From positions 1-64,000 of the forward strand of contig RPQS01000020.1 in assembly GCA_003818605.1 (NCBI GenBank): a DNA stretch of 64,000 nucleotides, given 5' to 3'. Source of the stretch: Candidatus Zhuqueibacterota bacterium (GTDB lineage: Bacteria; Electryoneota; RPQS01). The notes under the pieces were generated by a model, which did no database searches, had not been told where the DNA came from, and was given only the letters and a program-made list of their open reading frames with translations. Position numbers and translations under genes: made by a program. Below are positions 27,434 to 35,878 of this stretch, in pieces (within the stretch, counting starts at the first letter, position 1; the number at the start of each line of letters is the position of its first letter).

Positions 27434-28663
27434 GTGCGATTCGTAATGCGATTCCTGATACTATTGCTGATTCTCGCATTCACCGGTTGCCGCCGTGATG
27501 ATGGAATCGTGCGGCTCCAGCTTTGGAATCAGATGCTGCCGGAGGATCGCGCACTGCTGGAATCACTGGTCAAATCCTACGAAGCGATTCATCAAAACGT
27601 ACGCGTGGAAGTGATCTACAAGGAGACGGAGGACCTCCGTTCGTCCTTTCAAACCGCTTCGTTGGCCGGATTGGGGCCGGATTTGATCTTCGGACCGTCG
27701 GACCAAATCGGTCCGTTTGCCACCATGGGTTTTGTGCGTTCGCTCGAAGACCTGATTGACGCGAAAAGGATGAGCGAACTCGATTCGGTCGCCTTAGTGA
27801 GTTTTCGCGGCCATATCTACCAAATTGCCGACCGCGTGGGAAACCATCTCACTTTCGTGTGGAACACGAAGCTTTTATCTCATGCTCCCGAAAATACGGA
27901 TGAGATGATTGAGATGGGACGCGAAGCGACCAAGGATCTCAACGGCGACGGCAAAGTGGATCAGTGGGGCATCGTCTGGAATTTCACGGAACCGTATTTT
28001 TTCATTCCGTGGCTGTCCGGCTTCGGAGGCTGGGTATTCGACGCGAACGGCAAACCGACGCTCAACACTCCGGCAGCGGCCAACGCTTTCAAATTCGTGA
28101 AATCGCTTCGCGACCAGTATAAAATCATTCCGCCGGACTGCGATTACAACATGGCCGACGTGCTATTCAAAGAGGGACGGGCGGCAATGCTGGTCAACGG
28201 GCCGTGGTCCTGGACAGGCTACGAACGGGGCGGTGTGCCGTTCGAACTGGCGCGCATTCCACGCATTTCCGCTACGGGTTTATGGCCCGCGCCGATGGTT
28301 TCGCCGATGGGATATTCGATCAGCGCGAACAGTAAAGGAAAGCGGCTGCCCGAAGCGGTGAGGCTTCTTGAATATCTGATTTCGGATTCCGTGCAAAAAA
28401 GATTCGTGAGTGAGATCGGCGTGATTCCGTCCAGCCGAGTTCTTCGCGCGGATACGGCATTGCTGTCTCGTCCGCACATGGCAAACAGTCTTGCTCAATT
28501 GGAAGTCGGAAAACCCATGCCCATCGAGCCGGAACTGCGCGCGGTTTGGGATGCCATGCGGCCGGCTTATCAATCCGTTTTAGGCGGGACAATGTCGCCC
28601 GAAAACGCTGCCGTGCGTATGCAGAAGGATGCCGAAAACAAGATCCGGGAGATGAATGAATAA
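27434..28663 (+). CDS. ABC transporter sugar-binding lipoprotein (MalE-like)
   Basis: About 409 residues. The GTG at 27434 is preferred because AGGAG lies five bases before it; GTG 27428 is in frame too. The lipobox FTGC puts the lipidated Cys at about residue 19. The rest matches CUT1 solute-binding proteins: LWNQM..., GPDLIFGPSDQIGPFA, and EGRAAMLVNGPWSWTGYERGG near the middle, followed by the usual C-terminal lobe. It would capture malto-oligosaccharides in the periplasm and deliver them to the permeases next door; substrate inferred from context. It follows the GH57 gene without a gap and overlaps the first permease by 8 bases. Confidence 0.9.
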   Translation: MRFVMRFLILLLILAFTGCRRDDGIVRLQLWNQMLPEDRALLESLVKSYEAIHQNVRVEVIYKETEDLRSSFQTASLAGLGPDLIFGPSDQIGPFATMGFVRSLEDLIDAKRMSELDSVALVSFRGHIYQIADRVGNHLTFVWNTKLLSHAPENTDEMIEMGREATKDLNGDGKVDQWGIVWNFTEPYFFIPWLSGFGGWVFDANGKPTLNTPAAANAFKFVKSLRDQYKIIPPDCDYNMADVLFKEGRAAMLVNGPWSWTGYERGGVPFELARIPRISATGLWPAPMVSPMGYSISANSKGKRLPEAVRLLEYLISDSVQKRFVSEIGVIPSSRVLRADTALLSRPHMANSLAQLEVGKPMPIEPELRAVWDAMRPAYQSVLGGTMSPENAAVRMQKDAENKIREMNE

Positions 28664-29534
28664 CGACAAACGCTTCGCGATGGCGTTAATCATTCCCGCG
28701 GCCATTATCATTGCGGCCGTGGTCGTATACCCGTTTGTGTACAATCTGGTGCTCTCGTTTTCCAATATGAGCCTGCTGCACATTCGGGATTGGCAGATCA
28801 TCGGCCCGCGGCAATATGAGAAAGTGTTTACCGAACCGCGCTTCTACGGAATCCTCTGGAAAACGCTGCTATGGACGGTGGTCAACGTGACGTTTCACGT
28901 GACGATTGGTATGGCCTTAGCTTTAGTATTGTATGAAAAGGTGCCGGGAAAAAAGCTGTTCCGGACTCTGCTGATTCTGCCGTGGGCGATTCCGCCGGTC
29001 GTAACCGCGCTCACATGGCGCGGGATGTTCCACTATGAATACGGCGCGGTGAATCTGATCCTTGCCAAAGTGCTTCATCAGACGCCGATTCAGTGGCTGA
29101 ACGATCCCGTCGGCACTTTTGCGGCTTGCATCATGACCAACGTCTGGTTGGGATTTCCATTCATGATGATTGTTGCCCTCGGTGGATTGCAAAGCATTCC
29201 GCACGATCTCTACGAGGCCGCTACAATGGACGGCGCAAACGCCTGGCAGCGGTTTAAGACGGTCACGCTGCCGATGCTGAAGCCTGTGATGACACCCGCC
29301 ATCGTATTGGGTTTTGTCTGGACTTTCAATAAGGTGGATATTGTTTGGCTGGTGTCGAACGGCGGCGAACCCGCCGACAGCACGCATATTCTCGTGTCGT
29401 ATGTCTACCGCGCCGCGTTTAATTTGTACCGCTACGGTTATGCCGCGGCGTTTTCAGTGATTATTTTTCTGATCCTCATGGCATTTTCTTTGGTTTTCAT
29501 GCGCATGCAGCGCGAGAAAGCCACACCCGCGTAA
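28656..29534 (+). CDS. ABC sugar permease, MalF/UgpA type
   Basis: A 292-residue inner-membrane protein with six hydrophobic segments. The cytoplasmic coupling helix motif is clear at YEAATMDGANAWQRFKTVTLPML (EAA...G...LP pattern), which docks onto the ATPase. This length lacks the extra N-terminal segments of Escherichia coli MalF and fits the shorter CUT1 permeases. It overlaps the binding-protein gene by 8 bases and lies 20 bp before the second permease. Confidence 0.93.
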   Translation: MNNDKRFAMALIIPAAIIIAAVVVYPFVYNLVLSFSNMSLLHIRDWQIIGPRQYEKVFTEPRFYGILWKTLLWTVVNVTFHVTIGMALALVLYEKVPGKKLFRTLLILPWAIPPVVTALTWRGMFHYEYGAVNLILAKVLHQTPIQWLNDPVGTFAACIMTNVWLGFPFMMIVALGGLQSIPHDLYEAATMDGANAWQRFKTVTLPMLKPVMTPAIVLGFVWTFNKVDIVWLVSNGGEPADSTHILVSYVYRAAFNLYRYGYAAAFSVIIFLILMAFSLVFMRMQREKATPA

Positions 29535-29554
29535 ACCAACGCGAGATCGTTTCT

Positions 29555-30373
29555 ATGTTGAAGAAGCTGATTCTGTTTATTGTTCTGCTGGCCGTGACGG
29601 TCGGGACGATTTATCCCGTGCTGACGGTGATCACCGTTTCGCTGCGTCCCGGCGACCGGCTGCTCTCTACATCGCTGGCGATCATTCCGGACGGCGCGAC
29701 CTTTGAAAATTATATTGCACTTTTTCGCGATAAGCCGTTTGCGCGCTGGATGTTCAACAGCACGCTGGTCGCTCTGGCGGTGACGATTTTCGCCACGGCA
29801 CTGGCTTCCACGGCGGGCTACGCGTTTTCCCGCTTCCGATTTCCCGGACATCGCGCAGGAATGACTTTGCTGCTCGTTACGCAGATGTTCCCTGCCACCA
29901 TGCTGCTGCTGCCGCTATTTCTCATGTTGGCCAAACTGCAATTGATTAATTCCTATCTTGGTTTGATTGCGGTCTATTCGGCTACGGCGCTGCCGTTTAC
30001 GATCTGGCAAATGAAGGGCTATTACGATACGATTCCGCGCGAATTGGAAGAGGCAGCCTTGATGGACGGCGCGGGTTATTGGCGCGTGTTCTATTCCATT
30101 ATTCTGCCGCTGGCAGCTCCGGCTTTGGTCATTACCGCGCTGTTTTCTTTTCTAACGGCTTGGAGCGAGTACATTGTGGCGGCGCAGGTGCTGCTGACCG
30201 AGAATTTGTTCACACTTCCACTGGGACTTAAGCAATTCCAGTCGAGTATGACCACGGAGTGGGGACTTTATTCGGCGGGTTCGATTATTGTCAGCATTCC
30301 GGTGATCGCTCTTTTCCTCTACCTTTCCAAATGGCTGGTATCCGGACTCACACTGGGCAGCGTGAAGGGCTGA
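29555..30373 (+). CDS. ABC sugar permease, MalG/UgpE type
   Basis: A 272-residue inner-membrane protein with six hydrophobic segments and the coupling motif LEEAALMDGAGYWRVFYSIILPL. It forms the second half of the membrane channel with the preceding permease. The C-terminus (KWLVSGLTLGSVKG) is the usual end of CUT1 MalG-type permeases. It is the last gene of the operon that begins with the GH13 amylase. Confidence 0.93.
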   Translation: MLKKLILFIVLLAVTVGTIYPVLTVITVSLRPGDRLLSTSLAIIPDGATFENYIALFRDKPFARWMFNSTLVALAVTIFATALASTAGYAFSRFRFPGHRAGMTLLLVTQMFPATMLLLPLFLMLAKLQLINSYLGLIAVYSATALPFTIWQMKGYYDTIPRELEEAALMDGAGYWRVFYSIILPLAAPALVITALFSFLTAWSEYIVAAQVLLTENLFTLPLGLKQFQSSMTTEWGLYSAGSIIVSIPVIALFLYLSKWLVSGLTLGSVKG

Positions 30374-30409
30374 TTTCTATCCGATAAATATTACTGACCC
30401 CTTGGCCGC

Positions 30410-30438
30410 TTGCATTCAGTCCAATCCCGATGTAAATT
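30410..30438 (+). promoter_or_regulatory. Candidate promoter of the third GH57 gene
   Basis: TTGCAT (30410-30415), 17-bp spacer, TAAATT (30433-30438). The match is moderate. It sits in the 134-bp gap after the permease gene, about 70 bp before the ATG at 30508, and would let the GH57 gene be transcribed on its own as well as by read-through. Confidence 0.3.
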
Positions 30439-30507
30439 AAATTCTCCGGCTCAAGCACGTACTGCAGTGATGATCAGGAAACGAATAATGCCTTGAGGTG
30501 ATGTGCG

Positions 30508-33500
30508 ATGAAGAAATGGATAATGATTTTGACCCTTGCGTTCACCGCGCTGGCAGTTTTGGCGGAACCGGCCAGTCCGTGGAAACTCGACCAGTGGGTC
30601 ATTAAGGATGAAGTCAACGAAATCGCGGATGGCTCCGTAGATTTGTGCAACGTGTTTTGCCGCGAAGAATCCGGAGTCATTTTTCTGAAAGTTACGACAC
30701 GCTCGCCCTTAACGGAACAATCGGAAGTCCGGATCGCGATGAGCGATGCGAAGGGCAATAATCTTGATTTGATCAGCGGACCGAAATCCGGTTCGGAAGG
30801 GATTACCCGCTATCGCGGCGTGTGCGAATTTTCCGTTCGCGTTCCGGCGGAATGGAGCGGCCTGCAACGGCTTTCAGTGAAAATGATTGATGCGGCTAAG
30901 GGTAGCGTAGCCGACGAGAATTCCGTAGATATACGCAACCGCCGTTCGCTCGACGCGGAAACCGGCAATTGCGCTTTTGTCAATCACGGCAATCAAGGTT
31001 TGACCTATACGGATGTGTTTCGCGGGACGGGCGGCGCTATAGACAAGGGCTTCGACGAAGTTCTCGAAATTCACGATCTGCGCAATGTCCCCGGCAACTT
31101 CCACATGTCCGGCACGCTGATTACCGCGGCGGAGTGGTACGATCCGACGTTCAATCAATGGCTGCGCGACGGGATCACGGAAGGCTGGGTTTGCATGCTG
31201 ACGTCGGCGTATGCTCAGCACATCATGCCCTTCGTTCAGGATAACATGAACAACTGGGCCGTGAACGTCGAATATGACATGGTCAACACCCAGTACGGCT
31301 ATGCTCCGCAGGTGGCTTGGGTGCCGGAGCGTGTCTGGCTGGCCAACGGTCATGAACCGGATGACGGCATTGTGGATTTATGGCTCGGCGACAATTGGGT
31401 GCAGCATGGTGTGAATGCGGTGATCTTGGACGACAATCCGCATTGCGGCGATGACAACTACTGGTGGGATCGCAAGATTCACACCATGAGTAACGGCGTG
31501 GGCATCACTCTGCGCGTGATTCCCATTGACGGTTCCTTTACGGGAAACGTGCACTACGATCCGGGCGCTGCCGAAGCGCAGATTTCCTCCACTACGCGCT
31601 ACGGTTTGATTGTATATGGTACGGATTGGGAAGCCGCCGCGGAAATGGCCGATTTCTCTCCAAGCTGCCCGAACTGTCTGGAGAACTATACGGCGGTGAT
31701 TAATTGGGTGGGAGACAACTATCCGGCAGTGGGAGCCTGGAAGCTGGATGAAGCGCTGGGCAATCCGGATTTCAACGGCGGATCACTGGATATTACTTGC
31801 GGCACGTATCCGCTTTTAGGCGGAACGGGCGGCTATGGCGGCAGCAACAACAGTTGGTACAACAATTTCGCAGTGACTCTTTCGCATTCCGACCAGCACA
31901 ATCCGCAGTGGAACTACGGCAATACGTGGTGGCAGACTTATCTTAAAGTCAATAGCGCGCCCGTCAATAATCTTTCCGAGAGCGGCTGGTATGTGATGAT
32001 GACCAATCTTCATGAGACCGGCTGGCATACAGACGGTCAGGTATCCGATTGGATTCATCGCTATTCAAGTCACATCAAGAACGCGGCGGTTTATGCGGAG
32101 GCCGCCCGCTGGGCTGCGGGATTGTATGAAATTCCGGTCAACGCATATTTCTCTGACATTGACATTGACGGCATTGACGAAATCATCATCCATAACGATC
32201 GGGTCTTCGCCGCATTTGAATCCATCGGCGGCCGCGCGCAATGGGTTTTTGCCAAGGGACCTTCCGGCTATAATTATTCGGTAGTCGGAAGCTGCAACTC
32301 GTATTGGGCGGAAACCGACGGAGATTACGACGAATCCAATTCCAAGAACCATCAGGCCGTTTTAGCGGAAGTCAGTCCGCATTACCGGAATGATCTCTAT
32401 GCGCTGTCTATTGACGGCGTGACCGATACTACCGCTCAAATTCGATTGTCTTACGGTGGCGTCGTGAAAACCGTGGCCGTGGGCAGCGGACAGCCATATC
32501 TTGACGTTCGCTATGACGCGGCCTATCGCGATTGCTATATACAGAACGGTTTCTCACCCGATTTAGTGGATCTCATTTGGAACGCGGATATGGCTCGCGT
32601 TTGGGCTCCCGATGTTTCCTACGCGGGCTATCGAAATCCCAACACGGGCGCAACCGGCGTCTGCATCATGGGCAACGGCGGAGCGAGCCATTCACGCGAA
32701 GACGGCGGAACGCTGGTGCGCATCGAGGAAATCCGCGGTTATGATCGTTTTGGCTGGCTGCTGTTTGCCGGCGAGACGTCCGCTCCCGATACTCAAGGAC
32801 GGATTGCCGAATTGGAAGCCTTGAAGACGATGAATTTCGACCATTTCGGGCCGCGCCTCGATACGCTGGCGGTTTATATCAACGCCACGATCGTTGAAGT
32901 CTCGTTTACGGAAGCGGTGGAACAGACTTCCGCTCAGAACATCGCGCACTGGACGATGCAGGGATTTAGCGGAAGTTATTCCGTGGTTTCCGCGGTCCGG
33001 CAAAGCGATTGGCGGCGCGTGCGGCTGGTTATTAATCCCGGTCTTGCCACGGGTGACAACGGCAACATTGTTGCGGACGACGTAACCGATCTTAACGGTA
33101 ATGAAGTGTTGGCTGCCAATCGAACGGCGGCGCTGCACGTGCCTACCGGTGTAACCCCTCATACCATCGTGATTGATGGAGTCAAGGATTTCGACCGTCC
33201 GAACGAGACGCTATTTGCCGGGACGGACACCCTGTGGCTGACGTGGGATTCACTGGCCTTGTACGTGGGTTATTGTCCGAAGGATTTAGCCACGGGCGAT
33301 TTCTTTATCAACATAGATACGAATCAAATCTCCGGCAACGGCGCAGCCCGCGATAGTTGGGATCGCGTCGGATTTGCCAATCCGTTCCGACCCGAATATC
33401 AGGTCGCGATTGAAGGCGGTATGGATCAGATTCAGCTCAATCGCTGGAACGGAACGCAGTGGCTGTATCCGGGGCCGGGCACTCCGCCTGTAACGAGTTA

Positions 33501-33972
33501 TAACGGATGGTCGGGTAATTTGTTCACGGAAGTTCGTATTCCGTGGGCGGCCATCGGCAACCCGCGCGGGATCGCTTTCAACATCCACTTGACACAGGAA
33601 GATTCGCGAATCACAACTCGCGCGTTTCCAACCGATAATCCGACCGGCAACAACATTACGCTCACGTCGGTTTATCGGTTGTATCAACCCTATATTTCCG
33701 GGCCGATGCCGCTCATGGGAGTACGGCCTAAGTATATTCTGACGGGAGATCTGGCTGTTCCGCTGCAGCTTGTTATTCAAGAACTGAGCGGAGTTCGCCG
33801 CTTAACATGGCAGCCCGTTACGAATGCGGTGTCCTATGTTATCTATCGAGCGGATTCTCTGCTCGGAACGTACGCGCAAGTGGACGAAACCACAGCCACG
33901 CAATACGACGACGATGATATTCTTCCGGGCACGCGCTATTTTTACGAGGTTCGCGCCAAATCCGGCATTTGA
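30508..33972 (+). CDS. Exported GH57-type glycoside hydrolase with Ig-like, CBM9-like and FN3 modules
   Basis: A 1154-residue protein, signal peptide 1-19, preceded by GAGGTGA. The catalytic part (about 145-530) has a NHGNQG segment in the place of the first GH57 motif, VAWVPERVW with likely nucleophile Glu274, and AWKLDEALGNP with Asp414 as a possible acid/base; the second assignment is tentative. It belongs to a GH57 branch distinct from the two other GH57 enzymes in the window. After it come a large beta-rich domain, a Big_5-like Ig domain (about 770-880), a CBM9/DOMON-like domain (about 890-1070, VIDGVKDF...) and a C-terminal fibronectin-III domain (RRLTWQPVTNAVSYVIYRAD). No type IX sorting domain ends it. 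Likely an extracytoplasmic alpha-glucanase; exact substrate unknown. Confidence 0.82.
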   Translation: MKKWIMILTLAFTALAVLAEPASPWKLDQWVIKDEVNEIADGSVDLCNVFCREESGVIFLKVTTRSPLTEQSEVRIAMSDAKGNNLDLISGPKSGSEGITRYRGVCEFSVRVPAEWSGLQRLSVKMIDAAKGSVADENSVDIRNRRSLDAETGNCAFVNHGNQGLTYTDVFRGTGGAIDKGFDEVLEIHDLRNVPGNFHMSGTLITAAEWYDPTFNQWLRDGITEGWVCMLTSAYAQHIMPFVQDNMNNWAVNVEYDMVNTQYGYAPQVAWVPERVWLANGHEPDDGIVDLWLGDNWVQHGVNAVILDDNPHCGDDNYWWDRKIHTMSNGVGITLRVIPIDGSFTGNVHYDPGAAEAQISSTTRYGLIVYGTDWEAAAEMADFSPSCPNCLENYTAVINWVGDNYPAVGAWKLDEALGNPDFNGGSLDITCGTYPLLGGTGGYGGSNNSWYNNFAVTLSHSDQHNPQWNYGNTWWQTYLKVNSAPVNNLSESGWYVMMTNLHETGWHTDGQVSDWIHRYSSHIKNAAVYAEAARWAAGLYEIPVNAYFSDIDIDGIDEIIIHNDRVFAAFESIGGRAQWVFAKGPSGYNYSVVGSCNSYWAETDGDYDESNSKNHQAVLAEVSPHYRNDLYALSIDGVTDTTAQIRLSYGGVVKTVAVGSGQPYLDVRYDAAYRDCYIQNGFSPDLVDLIWNADMARVWAPDVSYAGYRNPNTGATGVCIMGNGGASHSREDGGTLVRIEEIRGYDRFGWLLFAGETSAPDTQGRIAELEALKTMNFDHFGPRLDTLAVYINATIVEVSFTEAVEQTSAQNIAHWTMQGFSGSYSVVSAVRQSDWRRVRLVINPGLATGDNGNIVADDVTDLNGNEVLAANRTAALHVPTGVTPHTIVIDGVKDFDRPNETLFAGTDTLWLTWDSLALYVGYCPKDLATGDFFINIDTNQISGNGAARDSWDRVGFANPFRPEYQVAIEGGMDQIQLNRWNGTQWLYPGPGTPPVTSYNGWSGNLFTEVRIPWAAIGNPRGIAFNIHLTQEDSRITTRAFPTDNPTGNNITLTSVYRLYQPYISGPMPLMGVRPKYILTGDLAVPLQLVIQELSGVRRLTWQPVTNAVSYVIYRADSLLGTYAQVDETTATQYDDDDILPGTRYFYEVRAKSGI

Positions 33973-33984
33973 TATTCCTTTCGG

Positions 33985-34018
33985 CAGCCGGGGGCACATG
34001 CCCCCGGCTGTAATTTTT
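33985..34018 (+). terminator. Rho-independent terminator
   Basis: A perfect 11-bp GC-rich stem (33985-33995 with 34000-34010), 4-nt loop, then TAATTTTT. It lies 12 bp after the GH57 stop codon. Confidence 0.9.
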
Positions 34019-34068
34019 ACCACACATTTCCAACCATCTTTCCATTTCCCAACATTCAGGATTAGCCT

Positions 34069-35562
34069 ATGACCCGCAAAGCCCTTGCAACAGCGTTGGC
34101 TCTTTTTCTCCTGGCGTCAACCGCCATGGCTACTAATGGAGTAAGGTTGATTGGTTTCGGTACGAAAATGAACGGTCGCGGCGGTACCGGCATCGGTGTC
34201 TTTGACAGCCCGTCCTTAATGATGACCAATCCGGGCGGTCTCGCGTTCGATGACGGAACATCATTCGGAGTCAATTTTGCCGTTCTTGCTCCGGTCACAC
34301 ATTTTAAAAACACTTTAAATGACGAAGACGGCGATCGCAATTACTTTCCGCTGGGCGGCCTCGGCTACGTGCGGCATTCATCCAAATGCCCCAAGTTTAC
34401 GTGGGGATTCGGAGTCTATACACAAGGGGGGATGGGCGCCGACTACGAATTGAATCACGCGCTCTTCCGCAACACGGACGGCAGCTATGATAAGCAGACT
34501 TATCACTCGATGTTTTCCATTCTGCAGGCAGGTCCCAGTTTCGCCTACAACATCACGCCGAAATTCTCCGTGGGCACGTCCCTTCATATAATGTATGCGA
34601 TGATGGAGCTGGAGATGCCCTACTCGCTGCCGCCATCCATTATGAAAGGCGTAACGAATAATCCCGTTCCGGGCGCCACGTTCGGCGACATGTTTGCGAA
34701 CGCGCCTTTGAACTATGACGAAGTCACATCCGCGGCGGCCATGTCGGATTTAGGCGCGTTGGGATTTACCGGCAAGCTCGGATTTGCGTGGAAAGTGAAT
34801 GAGCGGCTCAGCCTTGGCCTGAATTACACATCGCCCACGCCGATGACGTTCAAGAACGGAACCGCCGATCTCGATATGACCGCTCAATTTCACGACGCCT
34901 ACACCAAGCAGGTTGTCGCCTATATGCAGGGGCACAGCGTATCAGCCGATTCCGCGCAGCGTGCGGTAGGTGCGCAATTCGCGGCTCTCGGAATTGACGC
35001 GAGTCAAGGGATGATAGCGCAGTATGATCTCGAAGCCGAACTGACCAATCCGCAATCTTTGGGTATCGGCGTGGGTTGGAAGGCATCGGATAAAGTCAAT
35101 CTCGCCGCAGACGTCGAATGGATCAACTGGAAAAACGCTTTCGACAAGATGAAGCTTTCATTGAAGGGCGGAGAAAATCCGAACATCAACCGCTTGCTGG
35201 GCAACACAGGCGATTTTGAAGTGGATTTCCCGCTGGAATGGACGGATGCGGTCATGGTACGCTTGGGCGGGGAATATTTGTTGAATCCTAAAACCACACT
35301 GCGGTTGGGGTATGCCTACGGAACCAATCCCGTGCCGACATCCACGCTCTTTTCGGTTTTTCCGGCAATCATCGAACATCACGTCACGATCGGGGCGAGC
35401 TACGATTTCACGGCGCGCTTCTCCGCGCATTTCGCGTATGAAATGGCGCTCACGAAGACGTTAACGGCGGACAATCCCAGTTTGATCGCGAATGAGTACA
35501 ACGACAGTGAAGATCAACTGAGCGGTATGTTTCTCAATCTCGGTTTTGCCTGGAAACTATAG
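34069..35562 (+). CDS. OmpP1/FadL-family outer-membrane transporter
   Basis: A 497-residue protein with a signal peptide (1-21, AMA). The N-terminal pattern GFGTKMNGRGGTGIGVFDSP...NPGGLAF and the alternating beta strands throughout (ending GMFLNLGFAWKL) mark the FadL/TodX barrel family. Members carry hydrophobic compounds such as long-chain fatty acids or aromatics across the outer membrane. Position beside the starch genes might suggest another substrate, but nothing in the sequence shows it. Terminators on both sides (33985-34018 and 35596-35630) make it a single-gene unit; an AGGA site precedes the ATG. Confidence 0.86.
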   Translation: MTRKALATALALFLLASTAMATNGVRLIGFGTKMNGRGGTGIGVFDSPSLMMTNPGGLAFDDGTSFGVNFAVLAPVTHFKNTLNDEDGDRNYFPLGGLGYVRHSSKCPKFTWGFGVYTQGGMGADYELNHALFRNTDGSYDKQTYHSMFSILQAGPSFAYNITPKFSVGTSLHIMYAMMELEMPYSLPPSIMKGVTNNPVPGATFGDMFANAPLNYDEVTSAAAMSDLGALGFTGKLGFAWKVNERLSLGLNYTSPTPMTFKNGTADLDMTAQFHDAYTKQVVAYMQGHSVSADSAQRAVGAQFAALGIDASQGMIAQYDLEAELTNPQSLGIGVGWKASDKVNLAADVEWINWKNAFDKMKLSLKGGENPNINRLLGNTGDFEVDFPLEWTDAVMVRLGGEYLLNPKTTLRLGYAYGTNPVPTSTLFSVFPAIIEHHVTIGASYDFTARFSAHFAYEMALTKTLTADNPSLIANEYNDSEDQLSGMFLNLGFAWKL

Positions 35563-35595
35563 CGGTTTTACGCGATGTTTTCGGCGAATTTCCTT

Positions 35596-35630
35596 AAAAC
35601 GCCGATCCGCTTCAACGGATCGGCGTTTTT
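35596..35630 (+). terminator. Rho-independent terminator
   Basis: A perfect 14-bp stem beginning AAAACGCC (35596-35609 with 35616-35629), 6-nt loop and a run of T residues. It lies 33 bp after the FadL stop codon. Confidence 0.92.
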
Positions 35631-35757
35631 CTTCACGGAGAGCAATAGGCGTTGTTGAAGTGGGGCACTTGTGTTGAGCTAAAGCTATTTTCACTATTTA
35701 TAGGAACATACAAATAATGGATCTTCAGGAAAACTTTAAATTTTATTCGTGAGAGTC

Positions 35758-35787
35758 TTTTCAAAAGGGAGTTTTTGCGTATATTAT
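35758..35787 (+). promoter_or_regulatory. Candidate sigma-70 promoter
   Basis: TTTTCA (35758-35763), 18-bp spacer, TATTAT (35782-35787). It lies in a 316-bp AT-rich gap between a terminator and the next gene, with about 85 nt of leader before the ATG at 35879. The rest of the gap shows nothing recognisable. Confidence 0.4.
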
Positions 35788-35878
35788 AACGATGCCACAC
35801 ACGTCTCGTGTCAGATTAAAATCGCGTAATCGTTCACGAGCCCAAGATGACAAAAACCGCGTTTCCGAAGGAGTAACC

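Noticed and set aside
35660-35690. Sigma-54-like GGCAC...TTGAG sequence
   Set aside because: The element has GA where the -12 GC is required, so the invariant GG-N10-GC is not met.
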